Shown here piece after piece: positions 25,336 to 38,009 of a stretch of 64,000 nucleotides of DNA (position 1 is the first letter of the stretch; each line of letters begins with the position of its first letter). The notes beneath the pieces were generated by a model. The model was not told the origin of the DNA. It ran no database searches and saw nothing but the letters and a program-made list of their open reading frames with translations. The translations under genes and the position numbers were made by a program. Origin of the DNA: Acanthacorydalis orientalis (taxonomy: Eukaryota; Arthropoda; Insecta; Megaloptera; Corydalidae). The stretch lies in NCBI GenBank assembly GCA_034766995.1, contig CM068315.1, positions 7,871,796 to 7,935,795 on the forward strand, given 5' to 3'.

Positions 25336-25456
25336 AAAATTTTAATAACCTTTATAATACAAAAAAGAACACATTTTCAAATTCGGTATTCACACATGAT
25401 AATTATTTAAGAAATAATATATTCATGAATTTATATACGATATAAAATGGATGACA

Positions 25457-25527
<71 letters not shown>

Positions 25528-26190
25528 TTGTCTAGACGAAAGATTTAAGAATGTATGATTCATCTAGTAATCACCTTATGTATTTTTAATTTCTTAGATT
25601 TCTTATTTACAAATGAGTACACTTCATACTTTTTTCTGTCACTACGAATAAAAACTGAAGTGAGTTATAAGGAGACATAGAAAACATAAAAATAATGTAG
25701 TTTTACGTCTCTGTTTCTTAAATTTATAAGAAATATATATATGTGATAATTTTTATTTTTCCGTTTGATCTATTATTTACAATTTTGTCGCTATTTTCAT
25801 TTAAACTGATATAAAATTTTATTGATATTAAAAGCATTCCATTTTAAAATAAAAAAAATGACAAGTTTACAGTTTTTATCCAATAATCTTAAGACTGACA
25901 CATGTAACCAAAATGAATATTATTGTTTTTAAGTTTTTACTGTGTGGTCATTATTTTTTATTACCAACACTTTCAAGATACTTGAAGCTGACACCTGTTA
26001 TTGTGAAATATAGTGATAGTGACCCAACGGCTAACAATCAGAAAATGCACATTTATAGGTATATCCGTATGGACATAAATAGTTTTTATTTTAAACCAGA
26101 AATGTATTTTAATATATGTATAAAATGTATTAAATAACTGTTTTTAAAATAGAAAAATGTAATTACCTAAAATGCAGTGGTATTTTAAGT
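25336..26190. other. AT-rich gene-free stretch
   Basis: A 64-bp (TA)n tract lies at 25462-25525. A 74-codon frame at 25913-26137 has no recognisable domain. Confidence 0.6.
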
Positions 26191-26397
26191 AGAGGGTGAT
26201 TCAATTTAGGCTTCCACATGAAACTATTAAAAAAAATCGCAAAAATTGAAAAAATTATGTTTGTTTTTATTTTACTTATAGTACTGAATTGAACTAAAAT
26301 ACTAAATAAAAGATAACATGATATTTTTATTTTTGTGATCTTTTTATTTTTACGATATTTTTAATACTTTTATGTGGAAGCCTAAATTGAATCTCTA
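26191..26397 (+). mobile_element. Foldback MITE (GGCTTCCACA family), copy 2
   Basis: Left end AGAGGGTGATTCAATTTAGG, right end complement of ATGTGGAAGCCTAAATTGAA. Interior AAAATACTAAATAAAAGA and ATAACATG blocks match copy 1. About 207 bp, nearly all in hairpin symmetry. Confidence 0.87.
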
Positions 26398-27396
26398 TAT
26401 AAAGATTTATTAGTATTCCCAAAATTCAGTACAATTCGTAATTAACATTAAGCAGTTGAAATTATAATCGAATGTTATGACAAAACTCGATCAGTGATTA
26501 TATTTATCGGAATTGTTTATTTATAATATATTTTTTAATACAATTAAATATGTACTTGTCATAATTATCTAAATTTTCTATTAGATAATAACTTATTTTT
26601 AATATTTTAAATTGTCAATTGGCCAGATTTTATGAAAATATATTAATTTTTCATGAATCAGAAGGAATATTTCGATAAAAATTATGAATTCTTTTTTGAA
26701 ATTGAACTATTGAGTAAAACTTTCTACAGATTCGTACTATACGGAACACTGTCTACAATTGTTCTAATTTTAACTTAAAAGTAATTCATTTTAGTGCAGT
26801 AAGATTCCACAAAACGTAGATTTGTAAGGAAAAATTATTCGAAAACATTTTAGTGAATAACTAATTTTGTAAATTAACTGAGAAGGGTTGTTTATTGTTT
26901 CAATATCTTTTTTAATTACTCAAATGATTAAAATAGAATATTTTAATTTCATTTAACATTTTTTATTAATATGTGTTTATTATTTGATAGAATAACAAAA
27001 ATAATTTATACATTTTACCAAAAAAATTTTGTGCAATAGATAAAACTGTACCGAATGTCATTTATGAAATATTTAAATGGCAATAAAATTTTTATTATAC
27101 ATATACCTTTCCAAATATTTTTGATATATATTATCAGAAACTTTTATATTTCGATTCATTTACTTAAGTGTATGTGTATAGTAAAATTTATATTTGTTTG
27201 GTACAATTTATTGATTCAATATTAAATAAACGATTGATTTGAAATATTTCCATTATAAGAAAATTTATTAATATACAAAGAATAAAGATTTTGGACAGAT
27301 CAAAAATTGAAAATAATTTCATTTTAACTCAATCATTTGAATATAAGGAAGTAAAAATTCGAAAAAGAAAAAGTAACAAATGTATGTTTGTATGTA

Positions 27397-27470
<74 letters not shown>

Positions 27471-27529
27471 TGTATGCGTATGTAAATGTATATGAAAAAT
27501 ATTGATATGTCAAAAGAAGCATTGTATGT
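26398..27529. other. AT-rich gene-free stretch
   Basis: No gene. A 68-bp (TA)n tract is at 27400-27468. Confidence 0.6.
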
Positions 27530-27970
27530 GTATATGTGTAGGGGTGTGTATATAGTAGGCAAAAAGGGGTGTATGTTTGTGTGTTGAGGGGTATTTTTTG
27601 GGATGGTCTGAGGTGATTCGGAATGGTTACGTGTGGGTGGACCGATATATGGTTCTATCGGTATAACTGTAGTGTGGGGACGATGTGTGTGTATGTGTGT
27701 TGATGTTAGATCTGTTCGAGGCATGAGACGGAGAGGGTTCCGCACGACGTCTCTCGTAAGGATAAGAAGAGGGATTGCGCCGTCACATGTTGCAGTCATA
27801 TCTCGACACAAACACTCTGTAATATATGATAAAACTTTATACTGCCGCGTTCTTATACTCGCATGGTAAGAAATATAAGTTATTCCATATCATGCGCTGT
27901 TCATTTTTCACAGACATGTCTGTCGCAAAGTTACCAGTTCGGATGGTTGCGTGTAGAAGGATTCAGTAAT
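27530..27970. promoter_or_regulatory. CpG-rich/GT-rich unique island (possible promoter or first exon)
   Basis: About 440 bp of unique sequence, GT-rich on the plus strand with several CpGs (CCGCACGACGTCTC near 27740, GCGCCGTCACATG near 27778). An open frame runs 27633-27869 without a recognisable domain and stops at the TAA inside a good splice donor, GCATG^GTAAGAAAT (27868). A capped first exon ending there is conceivable but not demonstrated. Confidence 0.3.
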
Positions 27971-28435
27971 GAACACTATGCACTATTAATAGTACTGAAA
28001 CGTGGAAAATCTAATTTTTAATATTCGTTCTCAGTTTTTTTCATTTAAAGTGTATACATGTGCTCGAGAAAATTCGCAGAAAACCAGAAATATATACAAA
28101 TTAGTACAATTTAGTTTAATTGCAGATTGGGTTTTTAATATACAGGATAATTCACGAATAATTTTATATATTTTCATCCATCATGTTAAAACATATTTGA
28201 TTAATTGAATATATTTTTACAACTCGAATAAATAAGACAAATTTATTTCAAATAAAAAGAGATGCTCTTGTAATATCAGTTTTAAAAAAAAAAAAATGTT
28301 TTTACATATAATTCATTTTCCTATCACCTACTAAGGAATCGAATTACTTTATTTTCTTTAAAAAAAATATTTCAACTATTTTTAAGTAATTACACTCAGT
28401 TTTTTAAATCGTCTCTCTCTCTTTCTTTCTCTCTC

Positions 28436-28477
<42 letters not shown>

Positions 28478-28618
28478 AAATGTTTTTTAATAGTTTCAAA
28501 AAATTAATGTAATTGAAAATCAGTATGTTTTTTAACCATTAAGGAAAATACGAAGCATCTCTCTCTCTCTGTACGTAAATATATATATATATATATACTA
28601 ATAATTTAATTATAAGTA
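27971..28618. other. AT-rich stretch with TC and TA microsatellites
   Basis: Contains a (CT)n-rich tract at 28412-28438 directly followed by (TA)n at 28440-28475, then (CT)n at 28559-28571 and (TA)n at 28578-28598. No gene. Confidence 0.65.
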
Positions 28619-28712
28619 TATCAATTCTGATATTTTTCAAAAACCAATGAACAGGACTCTATTTGATTACGGAATCTCTACCAATCTATCTATATATCCC
28701 TTTTTCTCTGTT

Positions 28713-28766
<54 letters not shown>

Positions 28767-28985
28767 TAGATTGGTAGAGATTCACGTAATTGTAAAGACA
28801 TCAATTTTAATATTTTAAAAGCCAAAAAACAGAATTCTGATTACGTGAATGTCTACCAATCTATCTATGTATCTCTCTCTCTTTCTATATATATATACAG
28901 AGAGAGAGAGAAAGGGATATATAGATAGATTGATAGAGATTCCGTAATCAAACAGATTCCTGTTTATTGGTTTTGGAAAAATATT
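28619..28985. repeat. Four-part alternating inverted-repeat cluster
   Basis: A module of about 70 bp containing GATTACG-GAAT-TCTACCAATCTATCT occurs four times in alternating orientation: plus at 28619-28710, minus at 28736-28797, plus at 28799-28885, minus at 28898-28985. The outer pair (TTCAAAAACCAATGAACAGG against CCTGTTTATTGGTTTTGGAA) and the inner pair are each complementary, so the region can fold as nested or adjacent hairpins. TA and GA/CT microsatellites sit between modules. It probably arose by repeated inverted duplication of a foldback element. Confidence 0.85.
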
Positions 28986-29474
28986 ATTAAAAAGAAACTT
29001 AAATATTATAAATTATTATTATAATTAAATTATTAGACTTGGCACTAGAAATAATCAAAATTCATTTTTAATAGCATACTTTTAATGTTTCTTTTAATAG
29101 AGACAGATATGAGCTAGTATTTTTTTTGAAAATAAAATAAAGATATATAAAAATAAAATAAAGATTATATAGAAGTTATATAAAAATAAAAACAAAGATT
29201 TTAGTAGAAATGCGTTAATAAAATGCAAATATCAAATAGAATTTAACAATTTTATTTAAAATCATATCTAAAAAAGTCTTGTGCATGAGATTGATGCTTT
29301 CTTCGAAGTTTACATTAAAATGGTCATTAATTAGTTAATGATTGTCTATATAAATTAATGCAAAACTAGTTAATGAAATTGTCTTTAATGGATTGTCTTG
29401 ATGAATTTTCATAGTACATATATGTGTTTAAGTATATATATATATGTATATATATAAATATGTATAAATATATG

Positions 29475-29518
<44 letters not shown>

Positions 29519-30485
29519 CATATATATGTATGTATGCATATTTATGTGATAAAAGTTTTATACGATTTGAATCGATTAGTGCCAGTCAATTTAAATTTAA
29601 GTTAACCAGAATTTTGAAAACTGAATATTTAAAGAGTTCATATACTAAAAAAAATCATTATTAATTTAGTTACAGGTTCTTTATTTTAATAATTATTGTT
29701 TCAAATACTGTACGAATCCAAATTGCAATATTGAAAATGAGAATTAATAAAAAAATGATTCTTCGTTTTCGTTTAATCGTATGTTAAAACTTCTATACTG
29801 GCACACATGTAATAAATCAACAGTAGATTCACAGAAAAGACATTTGTGTAAAAAAATAGAATTGCATATATTTTTTAATTAATCTCAATCCATTTTATGT
29901 AATTCTCATGATGTAAAACTATTTTCAAAATTTAAGGTATATTTACAGTATTATAGATATCATTTTAACAATTAGTATTAAATGTATTATGTTATAGATT
30001 CAAATCAATAAATTGATTCGTAAATTTCCTATTCGTTATCTGTAATACCTGATTTCAGAATCCCGAACCGTTCTTAACCACAGTTTCTTTATCGCAGTGT
30101 ATGCCGTGTATCCTTCATTTCTTTATATGTTATCTCACTGTATTGTCATTTTTGTGTGTTGTGTCGTCTATCATGTGTCGGAAGAGGATGAAGAAAAGCC
30201 ATGACTATGAGTTTTCAAAACTCTCTCGTATATATATATATATATATATATATAATCTGCTTAATTTCGCGTAAATTGTCTTTCTTTTATTTATATTAGG
30301 AATAATATATTTCATATTTTCAGTAATGATTAAAAAAACATATTTATTTTCAAGTAATTACATTAGTTTTTCGAATCTATTCAAAATACATTTCGAATAA
30401 TACAGTAGTGCAGTTATTACTACGATCATAAAACTTTTCAAAACATTCATAAAAATACACTTTACGACCAGAAAGTTGATTATAT
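28986..30485. other. AT-rich gene-free stretch
   Basis: An interrupted TA array lies at 29431-29540 and a (TA)n tract at 30229-30253. A mildly GC-richer patch at 30020-30200 shows no feature. Confidence 0.6.
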
Positions 30486-30860
30486 AACTCTTTGAATCAA
30501 TACAGTTCTGACAGTGTAGCTAAATTGTCTTTCACAAATGAATTTTATTTCTTTTTTTACTTTACAAACCCAAAAAAAATTACAATCGTAAAACCACTGT
30601 CATAAAAACATTGTCATTCTCAGCTTTTGGTATTCAAAGGTGTCACAGTTCGTAATCACTCTTTCACCCCTTTGATCTGTTGTCATATTATGATTATTTT
30701 TTCTATCTAGACTAAAATTGTAAACAACAGATACATATTTTGACAATACTAAAAACATTCGAAATTTTCACAAATGAGTTTGTTTATGTTTTTATTCTGA
30801 AAACCACAAAGAATTTTTCTGATCAAAATTGTTCAATATATTATTTTCGATTGTACATTT
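30486..30860 (+). repeat. Dispersed repeat family, copy 1
   Basis: The block beginning CAGTTCTGACAGTG, then TTTCACAAATGA, a CATTGTCATTCTCAGC segment and AACCACAAAGAATTTTTC / TCAAAATTGTTCAAT matches, in reverse complement, 55850-56095. A shorter related piece is at 53590-53640. It is probably an unclassified MITE, and no coding capacity is seen. Confidence 0.55.
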
Positions 30861-31566
30861 GTTAATTAACATATGTACAATCATATTTATCAAATTGTAC
30901 AATATGTATTATTTTTTACCTAAATTTGAATAAGATAAGAAAAAATAACCGTAATATAACAAATTAGGCGAATAAAAAGTGATCAAGAACTATGATACGT
31001 TTTTATGCCAAAAACTCACAAGGAACATCGAATTTATTAGCAAGAGAATTGTTGTGAAAGAATAAGCAATGTCTGATTCTCAATAATGTGAATGTTCAAT
31101 TTGACTTTTTTTAATTAAATACTTTAAAACTTTCAGTTCATAGTTTTTATTTGTTTATATACTCATTAACAAATTCTGTATATATATATACATATATTAA
31201 TATATATATATAAATATATATAATATTTAAAAACCATGTTATCAAAAAAATTTGTGGAGAAGATCATTTTTTTTAAAAACAATAGAATGTCAAAAATTTG
31301 GATTAAAATTTGTTATAATTATAATATTATAATTTATGAAAGAAATTAATGTGCTTATTACTTGGCTCAGTTTTATTTATATATATATATATATAATATA
31401 TATATATAATATATATATATAATATTTATGTTATGTGGGGAGTAGTTGAGGTTTAAATATTCCAATTTTTTTATAATATTTGTAAATTGCACAAAATAAA
31501 CTTAATATCAAATATTACTCTTCAATGTAGTCTCAACTCAAATTGAAATATATATATATATATATA
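30861..31566. other. AT-rich gene-free stretch
   Basis: A (TATAA)-like array at 31375-31425 and a TA tract at 31550-31568. No gene. Confidence 0.6.
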
Positions 31567-32147
31567 TATGTTGGTAAAAAATTAATTGCGGTTTTTGTTT
31601 TCTGAATTCTAATTTTAATTTTTTTCAATTAAAGTGTCATTGCATCGAGTTCATGTTAATATCATTTTAAAGTACATTTTTCATGTGCAAAAATCCATGT
31701 TATGTTCGTTACATGAACTTTGGTTTTATTAATAATTTTGCTTCAAATTGGGCTATTGAATTAAAGATGGAAAAGGAGCAAATAAGAACAATTTTTTGTA
31801 TGAGTACAAAATGAGTGGTAAAGCAGTAAAAACTACTAATAAACTAAACACTGCTTTTGGTGTGGGTACTGTTAAAGAACGTACTGTACAATGTTGGTTT
31901 CAAAAATTGTGTGTTAAGAACGAGAATCTTGAAGATGAAGGTCGCACGTGTCCTTTTTCAGTTCATAATGGCCAACTGAATGCTTTAGTTGAATCAGAAC
32001 CACGCACAACAATTCGAGAGCTTGCACAAAAGTTAGGCTTAGTCGTCGAACAGTTTTGAACTACTTAATGCAGCTGGGAAAATCAAAAAAGCTTGACATA
32101 TATGAATTCGAAGGTCATAAACCACAATTATTTTTTTACCAACCTAA
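31567..32147 (+). mobile_element. Mariner deletion derivative (MITE copy F)
   Basis: A 581-bp forward element with both TIRs (TTGGTAAAAAATTAATTGCG and right TTTACCAACCTAA). ATG at 31766 begins MEKEQIRTIF, with a one-base loss soon after. The frame at 31796-32059 carries the paired DNA-binding region (GTVKERTVQCWFQK, TTIRELAQKLGL) and ends after a one-base loss. It has the shared deletion junction at about 32095, after GKSKK codons. It is the cleanest example of a transposase DNA-binding remnant in the family. Confidence 0.93.
31796..32059 (+). pseudogene. Mariner transposase DNA-binding domain fragment (copy F)
   Basis: An 87-codon open frame that matches the first two thirds of the helix-turn-helix region of cecropia-type mariner transposases (AFGVGTVKERTVQ, then ESEPRTTIRELAQKL). 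It lacks the catalytic DD34D domain entirely because of the family-wide deletion. It uses an internal Met, because the original start at 31766 is out of frame by one base. If translated it could only bind DNA, and expression is not shown. Confidence 0.75.
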
Positions 32148-32899
32148 TAGCTACAATTCTTTCGTTATGATAACAATTTCTATCATTTAGGAAATAAATT
32201 TCATTCTTCTGTACTATGCTTATAAATTTAATTAAAAAAATATAACCTATTTGACAGTATGTAATTAATAATTGAATTTACATGTTAGTCTCTATTTTTT
32301 TTTGTATTATTCATTGTAACGATAGTTGAAATATTTATTTTTTAAATCCAATATTTTATAAAAATGCAATTTAAATTTTAGGCCACTTTTGGCAAATTTA
32401 TTTCAGTATCTATCGTTTTTAAGAAATTATCATTAATATTTTCAATGAGTACATTAATAATGTAGCTTTTCTGAAATAATTGTCGATTTTTTCTAGAAAG
32501 ATTTTCAAATATTGAATAAATCTAAGTATAAGTATTTTTAACATTTCGAAATATGTTTCTTTTTTTTATATAAATGTTTATATGTTTTTGCGACACAACT
32601 ATGTTTATTTATTGTTAACTATTTGTATTAATTTTAACAATTTGTATTTATTTTATATTTTAACAGTTCATCGAATATTAGAGCATGGTTAAACTTTAGA
32701 CATAAATATAATAATAATATACTCGTATACTCGAAGATAAATAATAACATTTGGTTGAATAAAAAATGAAAGTAAGGAAAGTTTCTTCCTTAAATGAAAT
32801 GTGGGTTTTATAATTTATGTTGTTATTAATGATTTATGTATTGAATCAATTTCATTTCATGGAAAATATCAAATATGTCTAATATACTTTTCAATGTCA
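32148..32899. other. AT-rich gene-free stretch
   Basis: No feature recognised. Confidence 0.6.
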
Positions 32900-33240
32900 A
32901 TACATGTCAGAGAGTATGTATGTAGTAGATTTTTAACACAAACGTCTACCCACACACAGGCACACGTACGTATTTATGCGTGCTGGGGGTTATCCGGATA
33001 TACAGTATTATTCGGGGGTTGTTTTATACACACGGTTTGAACTTGACGATCAGTGTAGTACGAGTTCAGTCTTTATTTGAACTGTGAGTACGAACCAATG
33101 TGCAATTATTGTACCGTTACGCTATCTCTGTTAGGAAATTTGTCGCACGTGTTTTCCAGTTCGTACAATGAGAGGCGACGGACCTATCTACATGGGGGTC
33201 CGATAATGATTAGATAGAGAATGACGAATTGAGTTTAACG
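32900..33240. other. GC-richer unique island
   Basis: About 340 bp with CpGs (TGTCGCACGTG, GAGGCGACGGACC) and a local GGGGGTT direct repeat near 32985-33020. CACGTG E-box near 33147. Candidate regulatory element. Confidence 0.35.
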
Positions 33241-33329
33241 AATCGACAGATTTTTAGAAATCAGGAAATCTTTTTTTAATCACCTTTACCATTTTTGTAT
33301 TGATAAATTATTCTACCATGACTTGATAT

Positions 33330-33384
<55 letters not shown>

Positions 33385-34379
33385 GTGTGTATTAAATGTA
33401 TACACGCAAACCGATAAGACATATTTTATACACGATTTATTACTATTTGATATTATCGTTTGTATTATATATAAACTATGTTAGTCTAAAGAAGAAAATA
33501 CACGAAAAGAATATGCGGTTTATTCATAACCTTTTTATAATTTCAATATTATTATAGTCTATGAAAACGGCATGACATATCTGTTGTTTAATTATGATAT
33601 CTACAATCCAAATGTATATATTCTAATGAAATTATTGAATTTTTTTTTACAAAAAAAATGATAAATTGTATAATATTAATATTATTTTTATTCAAGTATT
33701 TTATTTGTCGCTCTATACTGGAATTTTAACTTACTAGAATTTATTTTGGTAATTATTTGGTATGCTTTGCTATTAAATACATTTACTAAACATTTAATAT
33801 CTATAAATATATATTTAATTTCAATCTAATCATTTTAAACGTTGTACATAAAAAAGTTAATCATTTTAAATATAATGGATTTGTGAATTTCAAATTTAAT
33901 TCTAATCTTAATTTTAATATGATCTTATTTATGATAAGATTTAAATTAGTTGTACATTTTATAGAAGATAGTTTGTTATAGTTATGACTGTTTTAAAAAT
34001 GAACAGAATTAATATATTGTTCATTTATGTAACATTTTTTTAAAAAATAATCAGTACTTTAATATTATTGTAATGGTAATATTTTATTGAATAATTTTTC
34101 ATTTTGTATTTATTTGGAATTTATTTAATGTTTAATGAAATTAGATAAAAAATTAAAAGTGTGTATCTGTTATAAAAATTTAAAAAGTATTCTAAAGAAG
34201 TTGTTGGAACGAAAATAACATAAATCAAAATACAGCACATTTTGTTTCTCTTAGAAAATATGAAATGATATTTTCAAAGTTCTACAAATTAACAATTGCA
34301 CAAAAACATTTTCAAATAGAATCTACACGTTGATTCAGAAATGATACATTATTTGATTTGTGAAAACATTCCTGCACAT
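33241..34379. other. AT-rich gene-free stretch
   Basis: A (TA)n tract lies at 33337-33377. Nothing else recognised. Confidence 0.6.
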
Positions 34380-34790
34380 GACTGAATATATATCTCATTT
34401 AAGGATGGCTGTTGCACGGTAAATCGAATTTTCGACAGAAAGTTATACGGACAGTCAAAAGAATTTCAAATCATTCGTGTATGCTCTCTAAAAGATTGGT
34501 TTGTTCGCAAAAGATATGCGTACATGTGTGTTACATATTGGAAACGAAATAGCTGACTAAGGACATGCGAAGCAAAGCAGAGGGTTTGCTTCGCGTTGCT
34601 TCTAACAAATCCGCTTCCAATTTTAAATTGAACTGCTACGACACAATACACTAGACAAGATGAATGCATGCATAACATACAACATAAAACGTAAATAGCG
34701 CCCTCATACCGATGCGGAGAAAAGAAAGAATAAAATACTTTCTTGTTGCTACATTTTCTTCTTTAACAATATTTTCTCGTTACGAATTTA
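34380..34790. other. GC-richer unique island with hairpin
   Basis: About 400 bp of unique sequence containing the hairpin at 34567-34594. A 70-codon minus-strand frame (34466-34678) has no recognisable domain. Confidence 0.35.
34567..34594. other. Perfect 10-bp-arm hairpin
   Basis: GCGAAGCAAA, an 8-base loop, then TTTGCTTCGC. The perfect, GC-containing stem in unique sequence could be a structured RNA element or a protein-binding dyad. Too short for a miRNA precursor on its own. Confidence 0.4.
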
Positions 34791-34953
34791 GTTACTTTCC
34801 ATATGTGGTTCAGTCCATTTTGGCGTCAATAACTTGTATATACATATATATATATATATAATATTGAGATATAGGAATAACATTTAAAAATATCAGTAAA
34901 TTATTTTCAAATGAAACTAAATAATTTTATTTTTAAAGAAAGAGGCTGAACTT

Positions 34954-36193
34954 TTAGTTTGTAACGTATCAAGTTGCCGAATTTCAGTCAGTTAGAGGGC
35001 GACCGCGATTGAGAAAGGTTCTGTGCAATATTTTACAAGTTCAGCTATTCGGAATTGATTAATGTACTATTCCCTTCAATTGTTTTTAAATACGGAGTTA
35101 TTGTTGTTATTTTTATTTTTTTATACCCTTTAACAGGATGATGTTCACAAAAGATTTGCATCTACTTTTTTATATGAGTTCAAGTTGGAACACAATGCAG
35201 CGGTAGTAGGTAGAAATATCAATGGAGCTTTTGGAGAAAGCTAGACAGAGAACAGAAAATTTCAAATCTCAACAATGAACCTCGAGGAAATCCCAAAACC
35301 ATTGTGAACGAAGAACATTTGACAGCCATGGTGGAAGCTAATTCACATACAACAGTTGGAGCTCTCGCATATGATTTAAGTGTTAGTGTTATGACTGTTT
35401 CTCGTCACCTCGCTGCAATAGGAAAGATGAAAAAGCTGGATAAGTGGGTGCCACACGAATTGACAGATGGTCAAAAACTGAGACGCTTAGGTGTGTGTTC
35501 TTCATTGATGATTCGAAATGATAAAACGCCATTTCTAAATCGAATCATTACTTGTGATGAAAAGTGGATTCTTTATGATAACAGAAAAAGATCTGGACAA
35601 TGGTTAAATGCAAATTAAGCTCCAGGACACGCACTGAAGCCGTCATTGCACCAAAAAAAACTTATGGTTACTGTTTGGTGGACAAATAAAGTAATAATCC
35701 ATTATAGTAATTACATCCGAAGTAATTACAGCTTATTCATATTGTCACGAAATCGACAATATGAATGAAAAATTAAAAACAAAACAGTCAATGCTAATCA
35801 ATAGTTGTGGCCCAATACTATTGCAAGACAATGCTCGACCACACACATCTCGAATCATAATTTCCAAATTGAATTCATTAAATTATGAAATTTTACCGCA
35901 TCCCCCATATTCACCAGATTTTTCACCGACAGACTATCATCTTTTTCGTCACTTGAAATATTATTTAAGAAATAAAAAATTCCGAAACCAAACAAAAGTG
36001 ATTCAAGGATTCGAAGTCTTTATTAGCTCTAAAAATGTTGATTTTTATAAAAATGGTATAAACAATCTAATTTATCGTCGGTAAAAGACGATTGAAGCTG
36101 ATGGAGCTTATTTTGATTAAATATATTTTGTTTTGTTAAAAATATTGCGTTTTAATTCTCACCTACATATTCCGCAATTTCATATGTTACACC

Positions 36194-36197
<4 letters not shown>
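34954..36197 (+). mobile_element. Near full-length mariner of a second lineage
   Basis: 1,244 bp, with decayed left TIR TTAGTTTGTAACGTATCAAG and right TIR that is the complement of TTAGGGTGTAACATATGAAA. TIRs and protein differ from the copy-A family, so it is a separate lineage. The ends abut A/T sequence, and the right end is followed directly by a (TA)n array from 36198. Confidence 0.88.
35143..36120 (+). pseudogene. Mariner transposase pseudogene (second lineage)
   Basis: The N-terminus reads FLYEFKLEHNAAVVGRNING up to an in-frame TAG near 35240. The frame at 35304-35618 carries the rest of the DNA-binding region (HTTVGALAYDLSVS), KKLDKWVPHEL and the first catalytic Asp in ITCDEKWILYD, and ends at TAA. 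A frameshifted stretch reads HQKKLMVTVWW. The frame at 35761-36084 carries LLQDNARPHTS (second Asp) and PDFSPTDYHLF (third Asp) with exactly 34 residues between them, the mariner D34D signature. TAA at 36082 replaces a Gln codon. After it, the normal end KTIEADGAYFD and TAA at 36118-36120 are still legible. All three catalytic aspartates survive, but at least two stops and two frameshifts inactivate it. Confidence 0.92.

Positions 36198-36249
<52 letters not shown>
36198..36249. repeat. (TA)n microsatellite
   Basis: A 52-bp perfect TA tract directly adjoining the right end of the mariner at 34954-36197. Confidence 0.95.
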
Positions 36250-36254
<5 letters not shown>

Positions 36255-36573
36255 GATTGTAAAAGGATAAAGTATAAATTTTATAACTGCAAAATATATT
36301 TTTTTATTCGAACATTCATGATTGTAAAGACAATTTTCTATCTATTCCAGTCAGTAGAGAAGCTTATTGCTAATATCAAAAAGTTCATATCGCGTTTAAA
36401 GCTAGAATCTAAACCGTAATAAAATTATATTGATATAAAAAAATAATCGATCTTCTTTAATCATTAAAATAAATAGTTTTATTAAAAGCATTTTCGACAT
36501 TTTTATAATTGAATGTATCGAAAGTAAATATAAATATATATTTAATGTTTATTTTTAAACATATACATATGCA

Positions 36574-37134
36574 CTAGGTCGGTAAGAAAATAATTGCGGT
36601 TTTTGTTTTTTGAATTTTAACTTTTTAATTTTTTCAATGATTGTCATTTCATCCTGTTAATGTTAAAATTATCTTAAAGTGCATTTTTCGGTCTTTTTTT
36701 ATGATAAGATTGACTTTGGTTTTATTATTAATTTTAAGACAAATTGGGCTATTGAATTAAAGATAGAAAATAAGAACAATATTTTTGTATGAACTCAAAA
36801 TTGGTGGTAAAGCCGTAGAAATTGCTCGTAAACTAAATGATTTTTTTGGTGGGAGTACTGTTAAGGAATGTATGGTACAATGGGGTGGTTCCAATAATTC
36901 CGTGCTAGGGATGAGAGTCTTGAAGATGAGGAAGGTACCGGGTGTCCTTCTTCTGATCATAACGACCAACTGAAGGTGTTAGTTGAATGAGAATCATGCA
37001 CAAAAATTCGAGAGCTTGCACAAAAGTAAAGGCGTTAGTTTATCAACTGTTCTGAATCACTTAAAACAGTTGAGATAGAAAAATGTATATGAATTTGAAG
37101 GCCATATACCGCAATTATTGTTCTACCAACCTAA
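36574..37134 (+). mobile_element. Mariner deletion derivative (MITE copy G)
   Basis: A 561-bp forward element with left TIR CTAGGTCGGTAAGAAAATAA and right TTCTACCAACCTAA. The start codon is ATA instead of ATG. The DNA-binding region is open at 36785-36973 (FFGGSTVKECMVQW) and then frameshifted. The shared deletion junction is at about 37080 (AAAAATGTATATGAATTTG). Confidence 0.92.
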
Positions 37135-38009
37135 TACATTTCTATTTATACGAGTAGATTATATTACTATCTATACATAAGTTATTCCTTAGTTGAAATA
37201 AAATTGTAATAATTAATAAACAGAATTTCAATAAAAAATAAACCTTTAATTAAAAAGCAATTATAAATTTATTTCTAGTAGTATTTTGCAAATTTAGAAC
37301 TGAATTTATTTTTAAATTAAGATTAATAATTAAATTTAATATTTAATGTATTGTAATAAACTATCAATTAATGCTTTAAATTATAATTATTTATGTGTAC
37401 GACCACATATTTTTTCATATGTTCGGAATATATTTCAAGCAGTTTTCGATCAATTTCTGTAAAATATCTAGTGATATTTTATTATTTATATATACCTCAT
37501 TATTCTAATTTATTATTTTATTATTTATATGTACTTCATTATTCTAATATTTGTTTTTATTAATTTTTAAATATTTATTTCGATATATCATGTTTTTAGA
37601 ATTTTTTTAATTTTAAAATTCGATTTTTTTTGTAAAATTCATTTTATAATTTCTTACCTTGTATTAAATTAAAGAGAACAATTATGTAAAATTCATTAAA
37701 CTAATTTTTTATTGTACATTTTGTAATTGTTTATTATTATAATTTAAAATATTTCTCCTAATATTAATTCCTATAAATAATTAAAGAAATAATTGTTATC
37801 TGATATAATTCCAAACATTGCATTCAAAGCATTAAATTTAAACTTGTTACAAAGAAAAATACATAATCATTTTAGTTGATATAATTTGAATGTTATAAGT
37901 TACATTAAATTTTTATTTCTATAACGTACAATTATCTATAGACCGTTTCATAAGACGTATCTCACAATAGATTATAAACATGAATATTAGTTTTAAACAT
38001 GTTTAGTAG
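37135..38009. other. AT-rich gene-free stretch
   Basis: No feature recognised. Confidence 0.6.
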
